Shown here piece by piece: positions 1 to 10,849 of a stretch of 64,000 nt of DNA. Numbering within the stretch: the first letter of the stretch is position 1; each line of letters opens with the position of its first letter. The position numbers and the translations under genes are program-made. The DNA lies in NCBI RefSeq assembly GCF_034702125.1, contig NC_085866.1:10448842-10512841 (forward strand), given 5' to 3'. The notes under the pieces are model-generated. The model made no database searches. It saw only the letters and a list, made by a program, of their open reading frames with translations, and was not told where the DNA came from. The stretch is from Engraulis encrasicolus. Lineage: Eukaryota > Chordata > Actinopteri > Clupeiformes > Engraulidae.

Positions 1-250
1 CGAAAACACTGTAAAATAGCACACTGTCATACTCCATTGTCATTCAAAGCAAACTGTACCTGGCACGGTCAATATTATTTGCAATTTCGTGTTTCTTCCA
101 CTCGCACGCGTGGTCTGAGGTGTGCGTAGATTTAGGCACATTTCTACGTTCAAGTACATGTTCATAAATCCCATACTTTGCTCAGGAATGATCGCACGCA
201 CGCTTTACGCACAGATCTGTGCCTAAGAACGCTTGATAAATGAGGCCCCA
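1..250. mobile_element. End of an unidentified repeat that truncates the BEL/Pao integrase
   Basis: The integrase reading frame that runs on the minus strand is homologous to BEL/Pao only down to about position 250. From there its predicted C-terminus loses resemblance to the family. The boundary coincides with a sequence ending in tgataaatgaggcccc, and the block contains a short internal inverted repeat around cacagatctgtg (about 210-221). I infer that another repeat has replaced or interrupted the integrase 3' end and the 3' LTR. The family was not identified and the left end lies outside the window. Confidence 0.4.
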
Positions 251-1819
251 GGAGTTTCTCGGCGCACAGTCATCGACGAGAAGAACGACGTCTCCTTCAG
301 CAAAGTTCCTGGATGCTGTGGCCCAGCGCTGGCGCTCCTGTAGTTGAGGTAGATACTCCTTCGTCCATCTCTTCCAAAACAAGTTGGACAGGTGTTGTAC
401 CTGTTTCCACCTGCGCCTTGAGTAGAGGTCGTCCTGGTCAAACAACCCCGGAGGCAATGAGGGTTTCGTTTTCAGCAGCAGTAAATGATTAGGCGTCAGA
501 GCCTCTAAATCATTCGGATCGTTGGACGCCCTTGTGATCGGACGGCCGTTGATGATCGACTCTGCCTCGCACAGGACTGTATGAAGGCCTTCCTCATCAA
601 GGATTTGTTCTCTCACAGTTGAATTCAGCACTTTCCGGATTGATCGTATCAACCTCTCCCATGCTCCGCCGTGATGCGATGCGGTGGGAGGGTTGAACGT
701 CCACTTGATCCCATGCTGGAGGAACAGATGCTGAAACGGTGAGGAGTTCCAGTCAGCAATAGCTTCCTTCAGCTCACGATTGGCAGCAACGAAATTCGTC
801 CCGTTATCGGAGCGAATCTCTTTCACTTGTCCTCTGCGTGATATGAAGCGCCGGATCGCATTAATGCACGAGTCAGTGTCCAATGACGAGGCCACCTCAA
901 TGTGCACTGCGCAAACGGTCAAACAAGTGAATATGACTCCGTATTTCTTTAAGATGGTTCTTCCACGCTTGACCTCCAGTGGTCCGAAATAATCCACACC
1001 AACTCGAGTGAAAGGTGGGTCATCTGGGCTCACTCGATCTTGAGGAAGATCAGCCATGAGTTGGCTTCCAATCTTTCCGTGCAAGCGGTGACACGTCACA
1101 CACTTCCCGGTTGCTTTCCTAATTGCTCTGTTGGCGCTTGGAATCCAAAATCTTTGGTGCAGCTCAGAGAGCATGTGATTGCGCCCTCCATGCCCAGTCT
1201 TAAAGTGAATCTGTCGGAGGAGTAACGTTGTTATGTGAAAGTCTTTGGACAGAATGACTGGCTGCTTGCTACTTTCTGGCATAGCTGCCCGACTGAGTCT
1301 TCCGCCTACTCGCAACAGGTCATCTTGAAGTACTGGGTTTAGCTTGAACAAGTGACTACTGCGCTTCACACTCTGACCTTTGTGCAAAGCCGCAAACTCC
1401 TCTGAGTATTTCTCTTTCTGGCAGAATCTGATTATGTCAAGTTCTGCTTGATCCAGGTCTTCCACTGAAAGTTGAGTAGGTCTAATGCTGGCCTTGAAGT
1501 TGTCAATCTCGTTTTGGATCTGCTGTTCACTTTGAACTGCACTGTCCTCGGTGTTGGCTGCACGCAGCTCTTTGCGTTTTTGACAGAGGCTTCGCAGTAT
1601 GGCCTTTAACTTCAGGAACCACGCCGTGGCTCTTTTCAATCTGATCCAGGATGAAAAGTAGTTGATCAGTGTTTTGAATGGAGAGACAAACTCTTCCACT
1701 TCCACTCGATTCACTGTAACCTTTTTGATCTCAGGATCATCTGACGTAAGTTGTGTATGGCTCAATGGAGTGTTGGGCCAACTCTCTTCAGGACCGTGGA
1801 GAAACTCAGGTCCAGTCAC
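182..1819 (-). pseudogene. BEL/Pao integrase fragment
   Basis: This 545-codon open stretch carries the C-terminal part of the pol polyprotein. It has a leader segment, then an integrase zinc-binding region (HFKTGHGG ... CVTCHRLH), then a retroviral-type integrase core with the DDE residues visible in VDYFG, RSDNGTNF and HHGGAWE. A conserved tail follows (NHLLLLK, W..VQHLSNLFWKRW), known in the family as the DUF5641-like region. The first codon used is internal: the frame opens just after the inserted repeat at 1824-2118, so this is a broken polyprotein and not an independent gene. The last 25 or so residues do not look like the family and come from the adjoining repeat. Confidence 0.85.
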
Positions 1820-1823
1820 CCAT

Positions 1824-2118
1824 ATAAAGGACTTTTTTTAGGAAAAGCACAAAAACACAACAAATACCTCTTAATGTATGTCCTCTACAAGTCTTCTGTT
1901 GTCCAGTCTTGCACTTTAAATGTCTGTATGAGCACTGTCTATGTCCATACTGTCTTAAGTCCATGTATAAGTACTGTCTATGTCTATACTGTCTATGTCC
2001 TTACCTTAATTAGTCTATGTCTGTATGGGAAAGCAAGAAATGTAATTTCAAATTCTTTGTATGACCAGTGCATGTAAAGAAATTGACAATAAAACCTACT
2101 TGACTTGACTTGACTTGA
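1824..2118 (-). mobile_element. Short dispersed repeat inserted in BEL/Pao pol
   Basis: The block separates the RNase H end from the integrase leader of the BEL/Pao element. On the plus strand it ends in a run of acttg units next to the retroelement codons. A 4-bp repeat ccat occurs at both boundaries (1820-1823 and 2119-2122), consistent with a short TSD. A second copy of the same family, in the opposite orientation, lies at about 29433-29715 in the transglutaminase gene. Both copies share the tcaagtcaagt start followed by a ttttattgtca block. No coding potential is seen. The superfamily is not known to me. Confidence 0.6.
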
Positions 2119-2119
2119 C

Positions 2120-3186
2120 CATGTGGTGTTCTTCAGGAATTGATCCACTCTTTGCCCTCTAGAGGCGCAGTCAGCTGGATTCACATAGGTGCTGACATGT
2201 CTCCACTGCTCCACGTCAGAGTTCTTAAGGATGGCAGAAACTCTGTTTGCCACAAACGTGCGGAAACGTGTGGTCTCATTCTGTAGATACCGGAGTACCA
2301 CCGTACTGTCTGTCCAAAAAATTGATTCTGCAAGCTCCAGTTGTAGCTCTCTTCTCAGGACACCATCCATCTTAATGGCCACCGTAGCTGCGATCAGTTC
2401 CATCCGGGGAATGGTAGGAGGCCTGAGAGGCGATACCCTGGACTTGCCCATCATGAATGCGCAGTGTGTCTCGTTGTCTGCGTTGCGCAGGAGAAGGTAG
2501 CTGACTGACCCGTACGCATCCTCACTCGCGTCCGCAAAGTGATGTAACTGCGCAAATGCGCAACTTCCAAATTCTTCAGGCTTGAGACATCTGGCCACTG
2601 AGAAGTGCTCCAAGGCAGGAAGACAGGCTAGCCAGTCCGTCCACTGCTTCTTCACACGCTCAGGTAAGTCGTCGTCCCATCCAATCTTCAATCTGCATAG
2701 TTCTTGCAGGATGGCTTTCGCTGTCAAGACTACGGGTGACAAAATTCCTAATGGATAGTAGACCGAACCAATGACTGAGAGAAGTCCTCTCCTGGTGAAT
2801 GGGCGATCTCTTACGGTGATCTTGACTTTGAATGTGTCTGACTCAACACACCAGTTAAGACCGAGAGCCCTCTCCAGAGGTAGCTCGTCACGATCCAGAT
2901 CCAATGTTTTCATTTCTATTGCCAATTCAGACTTGGGGATAGAGTCAAGCACTTTCCGTCGGTTGCTCACCCATTTGGTGAGACGGAAGCCTCCTTTGGC
3001 ACAGATCTTCATGAGGTCTTGACACATGGATACAGCTGCCTCTTCTGTAGCGACAGACTTGAGGCAGTCGTCTACGTAGAAGTTCTGTAGGACGGTCTGA
3101 ACCACTTCAGGTCTGAACTGCCGACTCTGATCTCCAGCACAACGCCTCAATGCGAAGCTGGCGCCTCGGTGAGGATGTGGCCCCAA
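2120..3186 (-). pseudogene. BEL/Pao reverse transcriptase C-part and RNase H
   Basis: The open frame extends from 3186 to 1993, but only the part above 2120 is retroelement. It holds the polymerase catalytic motif FYVDDCL near its start, the thumb region (GLNWCVESDTF, YYPLGILSP), and an RNase H domain with FADASEDAYG, RMELIAA and FWTDSTVVLRY, then VNPADCASRG. This is the Peptidase_A17 plus RNase H architecture annotated on Pao-type elements. A frame change around 3107-3186 separates it from the preceding RT part. The last 40 or so codons of the open frame are translated from the inserted repeat. Confidence 0.85.
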
Positions 3187-3442
3187 ATAGGTGCACGGTC
3201 ATCTTGTGCTCTGTCAGCGCCTGGTTGCAGTTACCGTCTGTCCACCAGAGGAACCTAAGCAGATCAGAGTCTTCCGCAGACACCTTAACTTGGTGGAACA
3301 TCGCTTCCACGTCGGCCATGATCGCAACAGGCTCTTTTCTGAATCGTATCACTACACCAATCAGACTGCTGGTCAAGTCTGGACCCTGAAGGAGTTGGTC
3401 ATTCAGGGATGTGCCTTGATACGACGCTGCACAATCGAACAC
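3107..3442 (-). pseudogene. BEL/Pao reverse transcriptase N-part
   Basis: This segment carries the RT palm start: [15 protein letters not shown] (the conserved R-V-x-D-x-x-A motif region), [11 protein letters not shown], the first catalytic aspartate in [12 protein letters not shown], and LRFLWW. It joins the following RT fragment through a frameshift in the overlap at 3107-3186, and the preceding part through a stop near 3490. It is part of the same broken pol gene. Confidence 0.8.
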
Positions 3443-3493
3443 AACCCTTAGCTTCAGTTTGACTGGGTGGTATACGGCGTGGTGTGGTATATA

Positions 3494-4203
3494 CTACACC
3501 CTCCCTTCCTTGTGCTTCAGCTCCTCCTCTGAAAGTTGCACCGCATAGCCTTTCTTTAGCAGGTCTTCCATGAACGCGGTATACTCCTGTCTGTAGCTGT
3601 CATTCCTGAGAAACTTCCGCTTTAGGTTTTGTGCTCGCTGCTCAGCAACTGGTCGATTGTTCGGCATATGAACCAATCTGTTCTTGAGGGGTAGACATAA
3701 GGAGTAGTGACCATCAATCAGTGCAGCGGATTCCGTGACCATGACCATGAACTGGTGGTCTTCCCTGGACATCTCCACTTCTTCATGTTTCCACTTTCCG
3801 GAAAATCCACCTTGAACTGTTGCAACCACAGGTTCTCCAAACTGCTGACTGATATTCGGTTTGCTGTTTTCCTCTTTGGCCCTCCTTTGTCTTCCTGGCT
3901 GTTTGATTCCCTCAAAGGTCCGTTCACGGTCAAACCTAGCTTCGTAAGCACCGTGTATGGGCCGTTGTCAACACTGCTCACCAGCTCCCAAGGCTCCATA
4001 GCTTTGGGTACATTTGCTCCTATGAGCAATCCGATGTCGGCTTCAATGTGAGGTAAGTGTATTCCTTTGAGGTAGGTCCACCTTTCTAGATCCTTTTGTT
4101 TTGGTATATTTTCTTTTCCCACAGGTATGGACTTCTGCGAGAAGACATCTGGGAGATCGATGAACTCCTCTCCGGACAAACTGCTGACTTCCAAGCCTGA
4201 CAC
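3494..4203 (-). pseudogene. BEL/Pao protease-to-RT linker, two frames
   Basis: Two overlapping open stretches (4203-3718 and 3829-3494) continue the protein downstream of the protease. Visible family features are LIGANVPKAMEPWEL and GPYTVLTKLGLTVNGP (end of the DUF1758-like protease region), then a linker running into the RT fingers. The frame shifts once within 3718-3829, and a stop near 3494 ends the second part. The upstream boundary at 4203 is itself a frameshift: an in-frame TAG closes the gag-protease frame while the conserved protein continues in another frame. Confidence 0.75.
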
Positions 4204-5894
4204 TACGTAAGAACAGGTTTCTCTGCGTTCATGGTTCTCAGCAGTATGTCGGTCTTTCTTCCAGTGAGCTTTAATTCCTTCATCAACGCCTCGCTACAGA
4301 ATGTGGCCGAGCTTCCTGGGTCCAAGAAGGCGTACGTCTGCACCACTGTGTTTCTCCTCTTGGCTTTGACCTGGACAGGAACGATCGCCAGCGTGCAGTC
4401 TTCTTCCCCGGCCCCAGTCGACTCACCACCCTCGGACTCTGCAGCAATGAAGGCACTGAGGATAGCTTGTGTTTCACAACTCTGTGTCTCCTTTTCTGTT
4501 TCAGCAACGGTGTCCTTTTTCTTGATGTGCAGCAACGATGGATGCGTTAGTGAACACACCTGGCAGGTGACTTTTGCCTTGCAGGACTTACTCATGTGAC
4601 CTTGCTTTAAGCAGCCAAAACAACATCCTTTGCTCTTCAGGAAGTCGATCTTCTCGTTGTGTGGCTTGCCTTTCAGTTTAGTACACGAGTCCAAGTTGTG
4701 CTCACCGTCACAGAAGAGACACGTCTTTGTTGCACTCCTTTCTGAATTTGTATTCTCCTTTGGCTTTGTGTTTGCCTCCTGTTTGTCCAACTTTTTAGCA
4801 CTTGTAGTGAATGACTTCTTAATCATGTTTTTCCTCTGTTCTTTGCTATTGTTTTGCTTGGGTGTAGGTGCTTTAGCTTTTGTGCTATCCTTTATGTCTC
4901 CAAAGATTGGGTGCAGTGCAATTTTGGCTTGCTTGTTGATAAACTCGACCAAGTCTTTGAATTTGATTCTCTTGTCAGGTTGCTCTTGCACTCCAAATGC
5001 AACACCTCTCCACCTTTCACGTAGCTTGTAAGGAAGCTTCAAAACAATGGCCTTCAAATTCGCAACATTATCAAGCTCCTCCATGTAGCTTACCTCCGTC
5101 ATGGTGTTGAGGCATGCTGTCAGAAAGAGTGAGAAAGCGTTCAGTGATTCAGCATCCTCTGGCTTGATAGGCGTCCAGTTTGTCACTTTGTTCATGTAGG
5201 CTACAGCAATCTTGTAATCGTTGCCGAAGTGTTCTTTTAGCAACCTCTTTGCTTTCTGGTAGCCTTCCTCTGGCTTCATATGAAGGCAGCTCTTTATCAG
5301 CTCTTTAGGCTGTCCACTTGTAAATTGCTCTAAAAAGTAGAGACGATCCTTGGGGCTTTCAGTGCGTGATTCTACGCCATGCTCAAATGCTCTTACAAAC
5401 GTGTTGTAATCAAGGGGGTCACCATTGAAGGTGGGAATGTCTAATGGTGGCAGGGTCATCATTTTCTGTTGCTTCACCATCAACTCGGTTATTGTATTCT
5501 GACGAGTCATAACATTGCAGAGTGTTTCAACTGCATGGTCATCTGCTACAGGTGTAGTTGTAAGCTGCCGTGTGCCAGTAAGCTGAGGCCGCTGTGCACC
5601 AATGGACTGAATCTGTGGTGCAGCTATAGGCAGAGGCGGCCGCACACCAATGGATTGAATCTGCTGTATAGCATTGGGCTGAGGCTGCATTGGCATGAAT
5701 TGACCATGTGTACTTGTATTGTCAGTGACTGGATTTTGACTTACAGGTGGTTGAATACATCCAGACCCAATTGCCATTGAATGACGTGATGAATGGCGTG
5801 ATGCATGGCTCACTTGAGAAGAGCATTCATTTTCATAATTTTTCAAAACTTGTATTTTTGCATCCGAAGCTGCAATGAGCGTTTGCAAATCCAA
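4203..5894 (-). pseudogene. BEL/Pao gag and start of aspartic protease
   Basis: This 563-codon stretch begins with a glutamine/proline-rich region (about residues 1-150), then a DUF1759-type gag domain (LPPLDIPTFNGDPLDYNTF through HFGNDYKIAVAYMN). Two cysteine-rich knuckles follow (CLFCDGEHNLDSC and CCFGCLKQGHMSKSC, with a third CQVC...H cluster), and then the protease with its active-site motif in FLDPGSSATF. The family places these upstream of RT, as here. A frameshift near 5920 separates it from the gag N-terminus. Confidence 0.85.
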
Positions 5895-5944
5895 CTGTTC
5901 TTTTTTAGCTTTTATTTCAGCCTCCTGTCGTTTTAATTCAGCTT

Positions 5945-6589
5945 CTAATTGTTCCCTTTTAGCTTGTAATTCAGCTTCTTGAAACTGTAAATCTTGTTTT
6001 GTTGCAAAGCTGTTGTCTCTGCGAGCAATGTGGCTTTCTCCATCTCTGCTTTGAGCCTAAGCTTTGAGGAAGTGGTGGATACTTTACTTCCAACTACTGT
6101 CTCGCGCCCTCTACTCCTCCTGCTCGAGGTAACGGATAGAGCAGATGCACTGTCTGAAGGGTTAATTTCAGCGTCATAGCGTCTTGCTTGTTCAGCGCGA
6201 GCTGCGGCCGCTTTGATCCACGTTTCAACATGTTCAATGAAGCCCTGCATTCGGCTCGCATTTGGGTTAAACCACACATTTTGGTCCCTCTCAAAATCCT
6301 CCTCATCCATTAATTGTTTAAGACCATCATTTATCTTACAAAACTCTTCAAACGATTCTTGAAAGTCCACACGCAATTTCTGTTTAACTGTGTTCACGTT
6401 ATCATCAAACTCCATCAGCGTTTCCATCTGGTTAACTTGGCTAGTTAGATGTCCTAGCTTAGCTTTCCTCGACTGCGTTAAGCGGTGTCGCTTATCTTCA
6501 ACAGCTTTATCAGTCATTTTCGGTTCTCTTTTTCCACTAGTTAATTCTTCAGTAACTTGTTCCATAATGGCAAAATTCCGAAATAGCAA
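5945..6589 (-). pseudogene. BEL/Pao gag N-terminal coiled region
   Basis: This open stretch of 214 codons is charged and helical, rich in K, E and Q, and ends in a long heptad-like segment (LRLKAEMEKATLLAETT...). That segment continues in another frame into the next gag fragment. Around residue 110 it has FERDQNVWFNPNASRMQGFIEHVETWI. An ATG lies near the start (MEQVTEEL, about 6565), and the longer upstream extension may not be used. It is part of the same broken element. Confidence 0.65.
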
Positions 6590-7207
6590 ACAGTTTGCAG
6601 CTTTCCAGAATGAGCATCCACTTGTCTCGTGGTTAGTTAGTTACCTTCCATCCATGTGTTCACGCACGGCAAACTTCTGACCTTGATAAGCGTTGTCCAC
6701 GGCTTCCACTGTTTCCACGAGTCCTTTGTTCTTTTCTTTTCCTTTTCCACACGAAGCAGAAGGTTTTCTGACTAAAGATGTAGGGTATTTTCGTAATTCT
6801 TAACTAAAATCTTCAAAGGTTGGAGCTTTGTGGCTGACGCGTGTTCCAGGATCCAAAAAGAAAAGAAGTCTTCCACCGAAATCACGTTTAGTATATTTAT
6901 TGTAAAACATAAAAGACAAAATAAACGAGTACAAATGAAAATAGACTTTCTAAACTTTTAAATCTCTAAATCTAAACCTATGAGGCTCCACATATCAAGC
7001 ATGGCACGGGCATGTCACGACATGACACGGTCAGAAAACCGTGAGGCACCAACCTTCCTCCAGCCGTGTCGATCCAAGAATGGCTACTGAGCTGGGCATC
7101 TCGCGCACAATTCCAAAGTCATTAAATGCGCGCTACGTAACCTGCAGTAAATATTTAAATCCACATTTTAACCATGTACATATGTTTTTAATCTAAATTA
7201 TTACTAT
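6590..7207 (-). repeat. Leader and probable 5' LTR region of the BEL/Pao element
   Basis: This is the stretch upstream of gag. On the minus strand it contains an AATAAA signal at 6901-6896, followed by a sequence beginning tggatcctggaac (about 6856-6844) that could act as a primer-binding site. No terminal TG...CA pair or matching second LTR is available, so the LTR limits are uncertain. No gene is seen here. Confidence 0.35.
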
Positions 7208-7605
7208 TAGGGATGCACGATGTATCGGCCAGATGTATCGGTATCGGCCGATATCGGCCGATATTCAACACATCGGACATCGGTCTGATGGGTAAAACTG
7301 GGCCGATGTTAACGCCGATGTTTTTTTATATGTTACGGTTCTAAAAGAATGGACTTGACGATGACTTTCACTGTTTGTCTTCTATTTTGTCTCTATTTTT
7401 TATCTAATTATCACAGGGAGTTAAAAAGTGTTTTTGGAAATAAGACGACATTCAAAAATTATGTTTGTTTGCATCATTGTCATCTCTTTTTTTTTTTAAA
7501 AGAAAGAAAAACATCGGTATCGGTTAATATCGGTCATCCGCCAAAACCGCAATATCATAATCGGATATCGGTATCGGCCGAAATTTTTGACATCGTGCAT
7601 CCCTA
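7208..7605. mobile_element. hAT-type miniature transposon with 8-bp TSD
   Basis: The element is 398 bp, begins tagggatgcacgatg and ends with its exact inverted complement. It is flanked by identical 8-bp direct repeats attactat at 7200-7207 and 7606-7613. The 8-bp TSD and the terminal sequence are typical of the hAT superfamily. Subterminal regions hold many short copies of atcggta/gatatcgg, as expected for transposase-binding motifs. It encodes no transposase and is therefore non-autonomous. Confidence 0.85.
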
Positions 7606-7613
7606 ATTACTAT

Positions 7614-8569
7614 CAATCATGAATTAAATATAATATCAAATATCTTATCAATAAGAAATAATAACATGAAATATCAATATAAAATACACAAAATATGGGG
7701 CAAATTCAAAATTAAGCATGAAATAGGCATCTGGCGCCTACAATGGGCGCTACCAACGCGGTAGAAGCGTGGATTTCCATTATTTTCCGTTGGGACACGG
7801 CAGCGAGGCGAGAGGAGGTGACGTAGGGAAACGAGGGTGGCGGGCGGTGGGCGAGCGAGGCGATAAAGTTCAGCTTGGCTGAAAAATTTAGCGACACCGC
7901 GAAGCGTTAACCAATGGGAGAGCTTTCAACGCCGTGACGTCACGTGCATCACCAGCAGTACTGAGATATTTAAAAATGGAGGCTGTTTTGATTTCGTTGG
8001 TGTCAAATCTGCCAATAGTTTTTCACTGATGGTTTTAAAATAAATGACAATTGGGTGAAGGTGACCAATATATTCGCTCCTGTTTCATCATTTTTATTTG
8101 TACATACAGTGTTTGTGATTGAAGAGAGACGGTTGTTTGACCACAGCATTTGCTAAGCTAAGCTAATTTGACTGGGAAACGATGCTACGTCACCACGCGA
8201 GGCGAGCGAGCAGGTTGAGGGCGTGTGGAATATGCGTACATGTATCACAGCCGTCAGTTTCTTAGGGGCGCAACCACCATTCCGACATACCGCCATTCCG
8301 ACAGTATTTGATTGCCAAGAACTTAAAGGTGCGTGAACAATGTTCTAACGCAATTGACATTTGCAACAATGTTGCTACATGAGCGGAAGTGGAGAGAGTG
8401 ACAGCGCAATTACAGGATTAGTGTATAGAGCTGACCCCGTGCAAACACCACAAAAAGAGAGAGGACAACGCCCCGTTAGGAGACCGTATTTGAGCACACT
8501 CCTTTGCATTGAATGGGCCGAGTTTGACATGGCTTTCTCTCTATACGATTATTTACCTGTACACTTGCA
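7614..8569. other. Intergenic, no gene recognised
   Basis: An AT-rich start is followed by a GC-richer part with gcgaggcgagcgag-like strings (7800-7870 and 8195-8215). Small open frames exist but resemble no family and show no splice-like structure. The strings repeat within the block, suggesting an old repeat. Confidence 0.4.
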
Positions 8570-9035
8570 TCCATCAATAGGCTCATACGACTTGATGCAT
8601 GATCGACGTTGCGAACAACGTTGTGAGACAGAACTTGTTAGGGGTGGTATTAAACACAGCACATTTAAAGTCAGCCACAAAATACACAACACGATGAGCT
8701 CGCACCAGTTTGATCTACAAACACACCACGTGTGAGGTGTGGGGGACAAGTGGAGAGGAGGAGCTGAAGTGGGGAGCAGTGTAGGGGTGTGAGACAAGGC
8801 GCATATAAACACGTGAGTGAGTTGCTGACCAACCAGTTCATGGGCGTGTGACCTCGGAGCCGGTCTGCAGACGAGCATCAACGGGGATAAGCAACTGTGG
8901 GGGTTGCTAGGTCCGTCTGCAGTCGCATTCATCCCGCGAGAGTTTGACACCATGTGACATGTCATCTGGTCGGCGCAAGTTGGACAGGAAATCTAACCAT
9001 CATGCAACATTTTCATCCAAAATTCATTGCTGTCT
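8570..9035. repeat. Second copy of the palindromic DNA repeat that hosts the gypsy element
   Basis: The segment aligns by eye with 13330-13630 plus 21785-21985, the two halves of a repeat split by the gypsy insertion. Shared landmarks are gatgagctcgcaccgg, acacaccacgtgtgagg, gaccaaccagttcatgggcg, gacctcgga and accatgtgacatgtca. In this copy the junction reads through without the gypsy element and so shows the empty target site (about 8840-8850). The copy is interrupted on its right by the miniature element at 9036. Confidence 0.7.
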
Positions 9036-9318
9036 AAGGTGCCGTTTCCACGTAGCTGGATATTTTTATATGTGGATATTTTTTTCTCCTGCTTGTATTG
9101 GTTTTGCATTGGTTTTGGCCTTCCGTTTCCACGTAGCAGATATTTAAAAATCCAGGTGAAGGAGAAAAAAATAGCAGGAGAAAAAAATATCCTTTTTAGG
9201 GGTCTGAAACGCATTTGTTACAATGGAGGATTTTTTTTATCCACATGTTGCGTTCCACCTAGCAGGAGAAAAAAATACCCTGCTAAAAAAATATCCTGCT
9301 ACGTGGAAACAGCACCTA
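9036..9318. mobile_element. Miniature DNA transposon inserted in the repeat
   Basis: The block begins aaggtgccgtttccacgtag and ends with a near-perfect inverted version (ctacgtggaaacagcacct). The interior is made of variants of agcaggagaaaaaaatat in both orientations. It interrupts the repeat that is continuous at about 21975-21990. A clean TSD was not resolved, so the superfamily is open. Confidence 0.7.
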
Positions 9319-10849
9319 ATTGCAGATGTAGCCATTACGGTATCTCGATCACACCTATTATCATCCACATTTCAAACTGCCAGGTTTTTGCTGGCAGGTG
9401 GGGCACTGGAAGGGGTGTCGCCTTTTCGCCAGTCATTGTAGGATAACTACTATGCGTTATATTGGTTCCATGTTGCCGTTTTGTAAATAAGGCATTGGAA
9501 TGATGGCATTTTGGTAAAGTATGGTTTGCTGCTGAGAAGTAGAGCATTTTTGGCATTGTGTGAATAATAGGGGAAATAGTTCTGTCTTCTGTAAAAGCAA
9601 ACATGAACAGGTCTTTGGTTTGTGGCATCAGGCGCGTCATTTGTATTTGCACTGCAGTATTTTGGACTTTGGCGCAGTTTTGGATAAAGAGATTGGCGTA
9701 GCAAATGGTATCTTTATGTAGCATAATGGAGTCTGCTCCTTTAAACTGGTACCCATGTGACCAAGTGGGCACCAATTGCAGACTTCTGTAATCCTTTAAA
9801 AGCAGGCATGGTCTACTCTGAGGAGGTGGCAGATTTTAATGTTTGGCCAGTTTGCCAGTGGGTCTGGCTTTTGTCGCTTGGTAATCCAAGCGAATCCGCG
9901 CTTTGCGCAAAGGTGGCTGTTGCGTAAAGCAGAGCGGAATGCGTTGCTGGCCCTAGAGCGCAACAGTATTGATCCTAACTGCGGGCCTTCGGCTCTGATG
10001 CATTCGGCATCGAGCTGGTGCACTCGTCTGCCTGCTGGTTCCTCTGCCCCTTAGAGACCGTGCCTGCCTCGTCATATTGGTGGTGAGGATTCCCACATCC
10101 ATGAATACCCACGACGGGTTGCTGTTTTGTTTCGAGTGAATGTGTGTGCGCTGAGTGCCCGTTTGTGTGAATGCCCGTATTGCATTGGTGGTAGCCTCGG
10201 CGCATGAGTTGAGTGCTGAAACTTGGATCAGCCTGTTAGCTGGGAGTGACTGTGGGCATGTGAATATAGTTTTCCTTTCGTTTGTTTTTGTTTTGTTTCA
10301 TCAACTGTAATATTGTCATCTCGAGTTATACCACACGATGGGAGGTCTAGTCTAACCAACGCCAAGATGATCCAACTCCATAACTTAAATTGTTTGCGGT
10401 GCTGTAGCGTAGAGTGCCCCTTTGGCACCAGTGTGGTGTGCAGTGACAATATTTGCTCATTTTATCCTTCTTTATTTGATTTACGGTTTGCCGTGTTTAT
10501 TGGGGTGGGTTGATTTCAGCCTCTGGCTATTGGGGTGTGGAAACAGTCTATGGCAAAGGATACAATCTGGCTGACCCAGTGTGCTCTGTAACCGTGTTGT
10601 GTCTCTGTTAGTCCGGCATTCATGTCTGCATTATCGTCATTTTAAAGGAATCAGGTACTTCTATAAAAATAGAACCTGTATGAATAAAAAGAGATTTACC
10701 TTTTCCCGCACTTCCTGTGTCTGTCCTTACGAACCTGTGTGCCTTGTGCATTAATTCAAATTTCTAGAGGGCAAAACATCTCCCTCTAGTGGCGTAGTCG
10801 TGCATTTTAATATTAAAAGTTAGTAATTACCTTGGGTAATCAAAATCTC
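9319..10849. other. Intergenic, no gene recognised
   Basis: The sequence is unique-looking, with no protein family, splice structure or long terminal repeats that I can support. Short open frames are below 150 codons and lack recognisable motifs. The end (10841-10849) is the left TSD of the next element. Confidence 0.4.

Larger units (their letters stand above)
250..7150 (-). mobile_element. Decayed BEL/Pao LTR retrotransposon
   Basis: Read on the minus strand, the domains follow in BEL/Pao order: coiled gag N-terminus, DUF1759-type gag, two CCHC knuckles, DUF1758-type aspartic protease, reverse transcriptase with YVDD, RNase H, H2C2 zinc finger, DDE integrase. The frame is broken at least four times (near 5920, 4203, about 3490 and about 3150) and by a 295-bp repeat at 1824-2118, so the copy cannot encode its polyprotein. 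The 3' LTR is not in the window. The 5' LTR should lie within about 6700-7150 but its ends were not resolved. This is a genomic fossil copy of an ordinary fish retroelement. Confidence 0.85.

Noticed and set aside
2095..2120. Tandem acttg units that might suggest a direct-repeat array
   Set aside because: It is a 5-bp simple repeat at the end of a dispersed element, not a spaced array, and this is a vertebrate genome, so a CRISPR reading is excluded.
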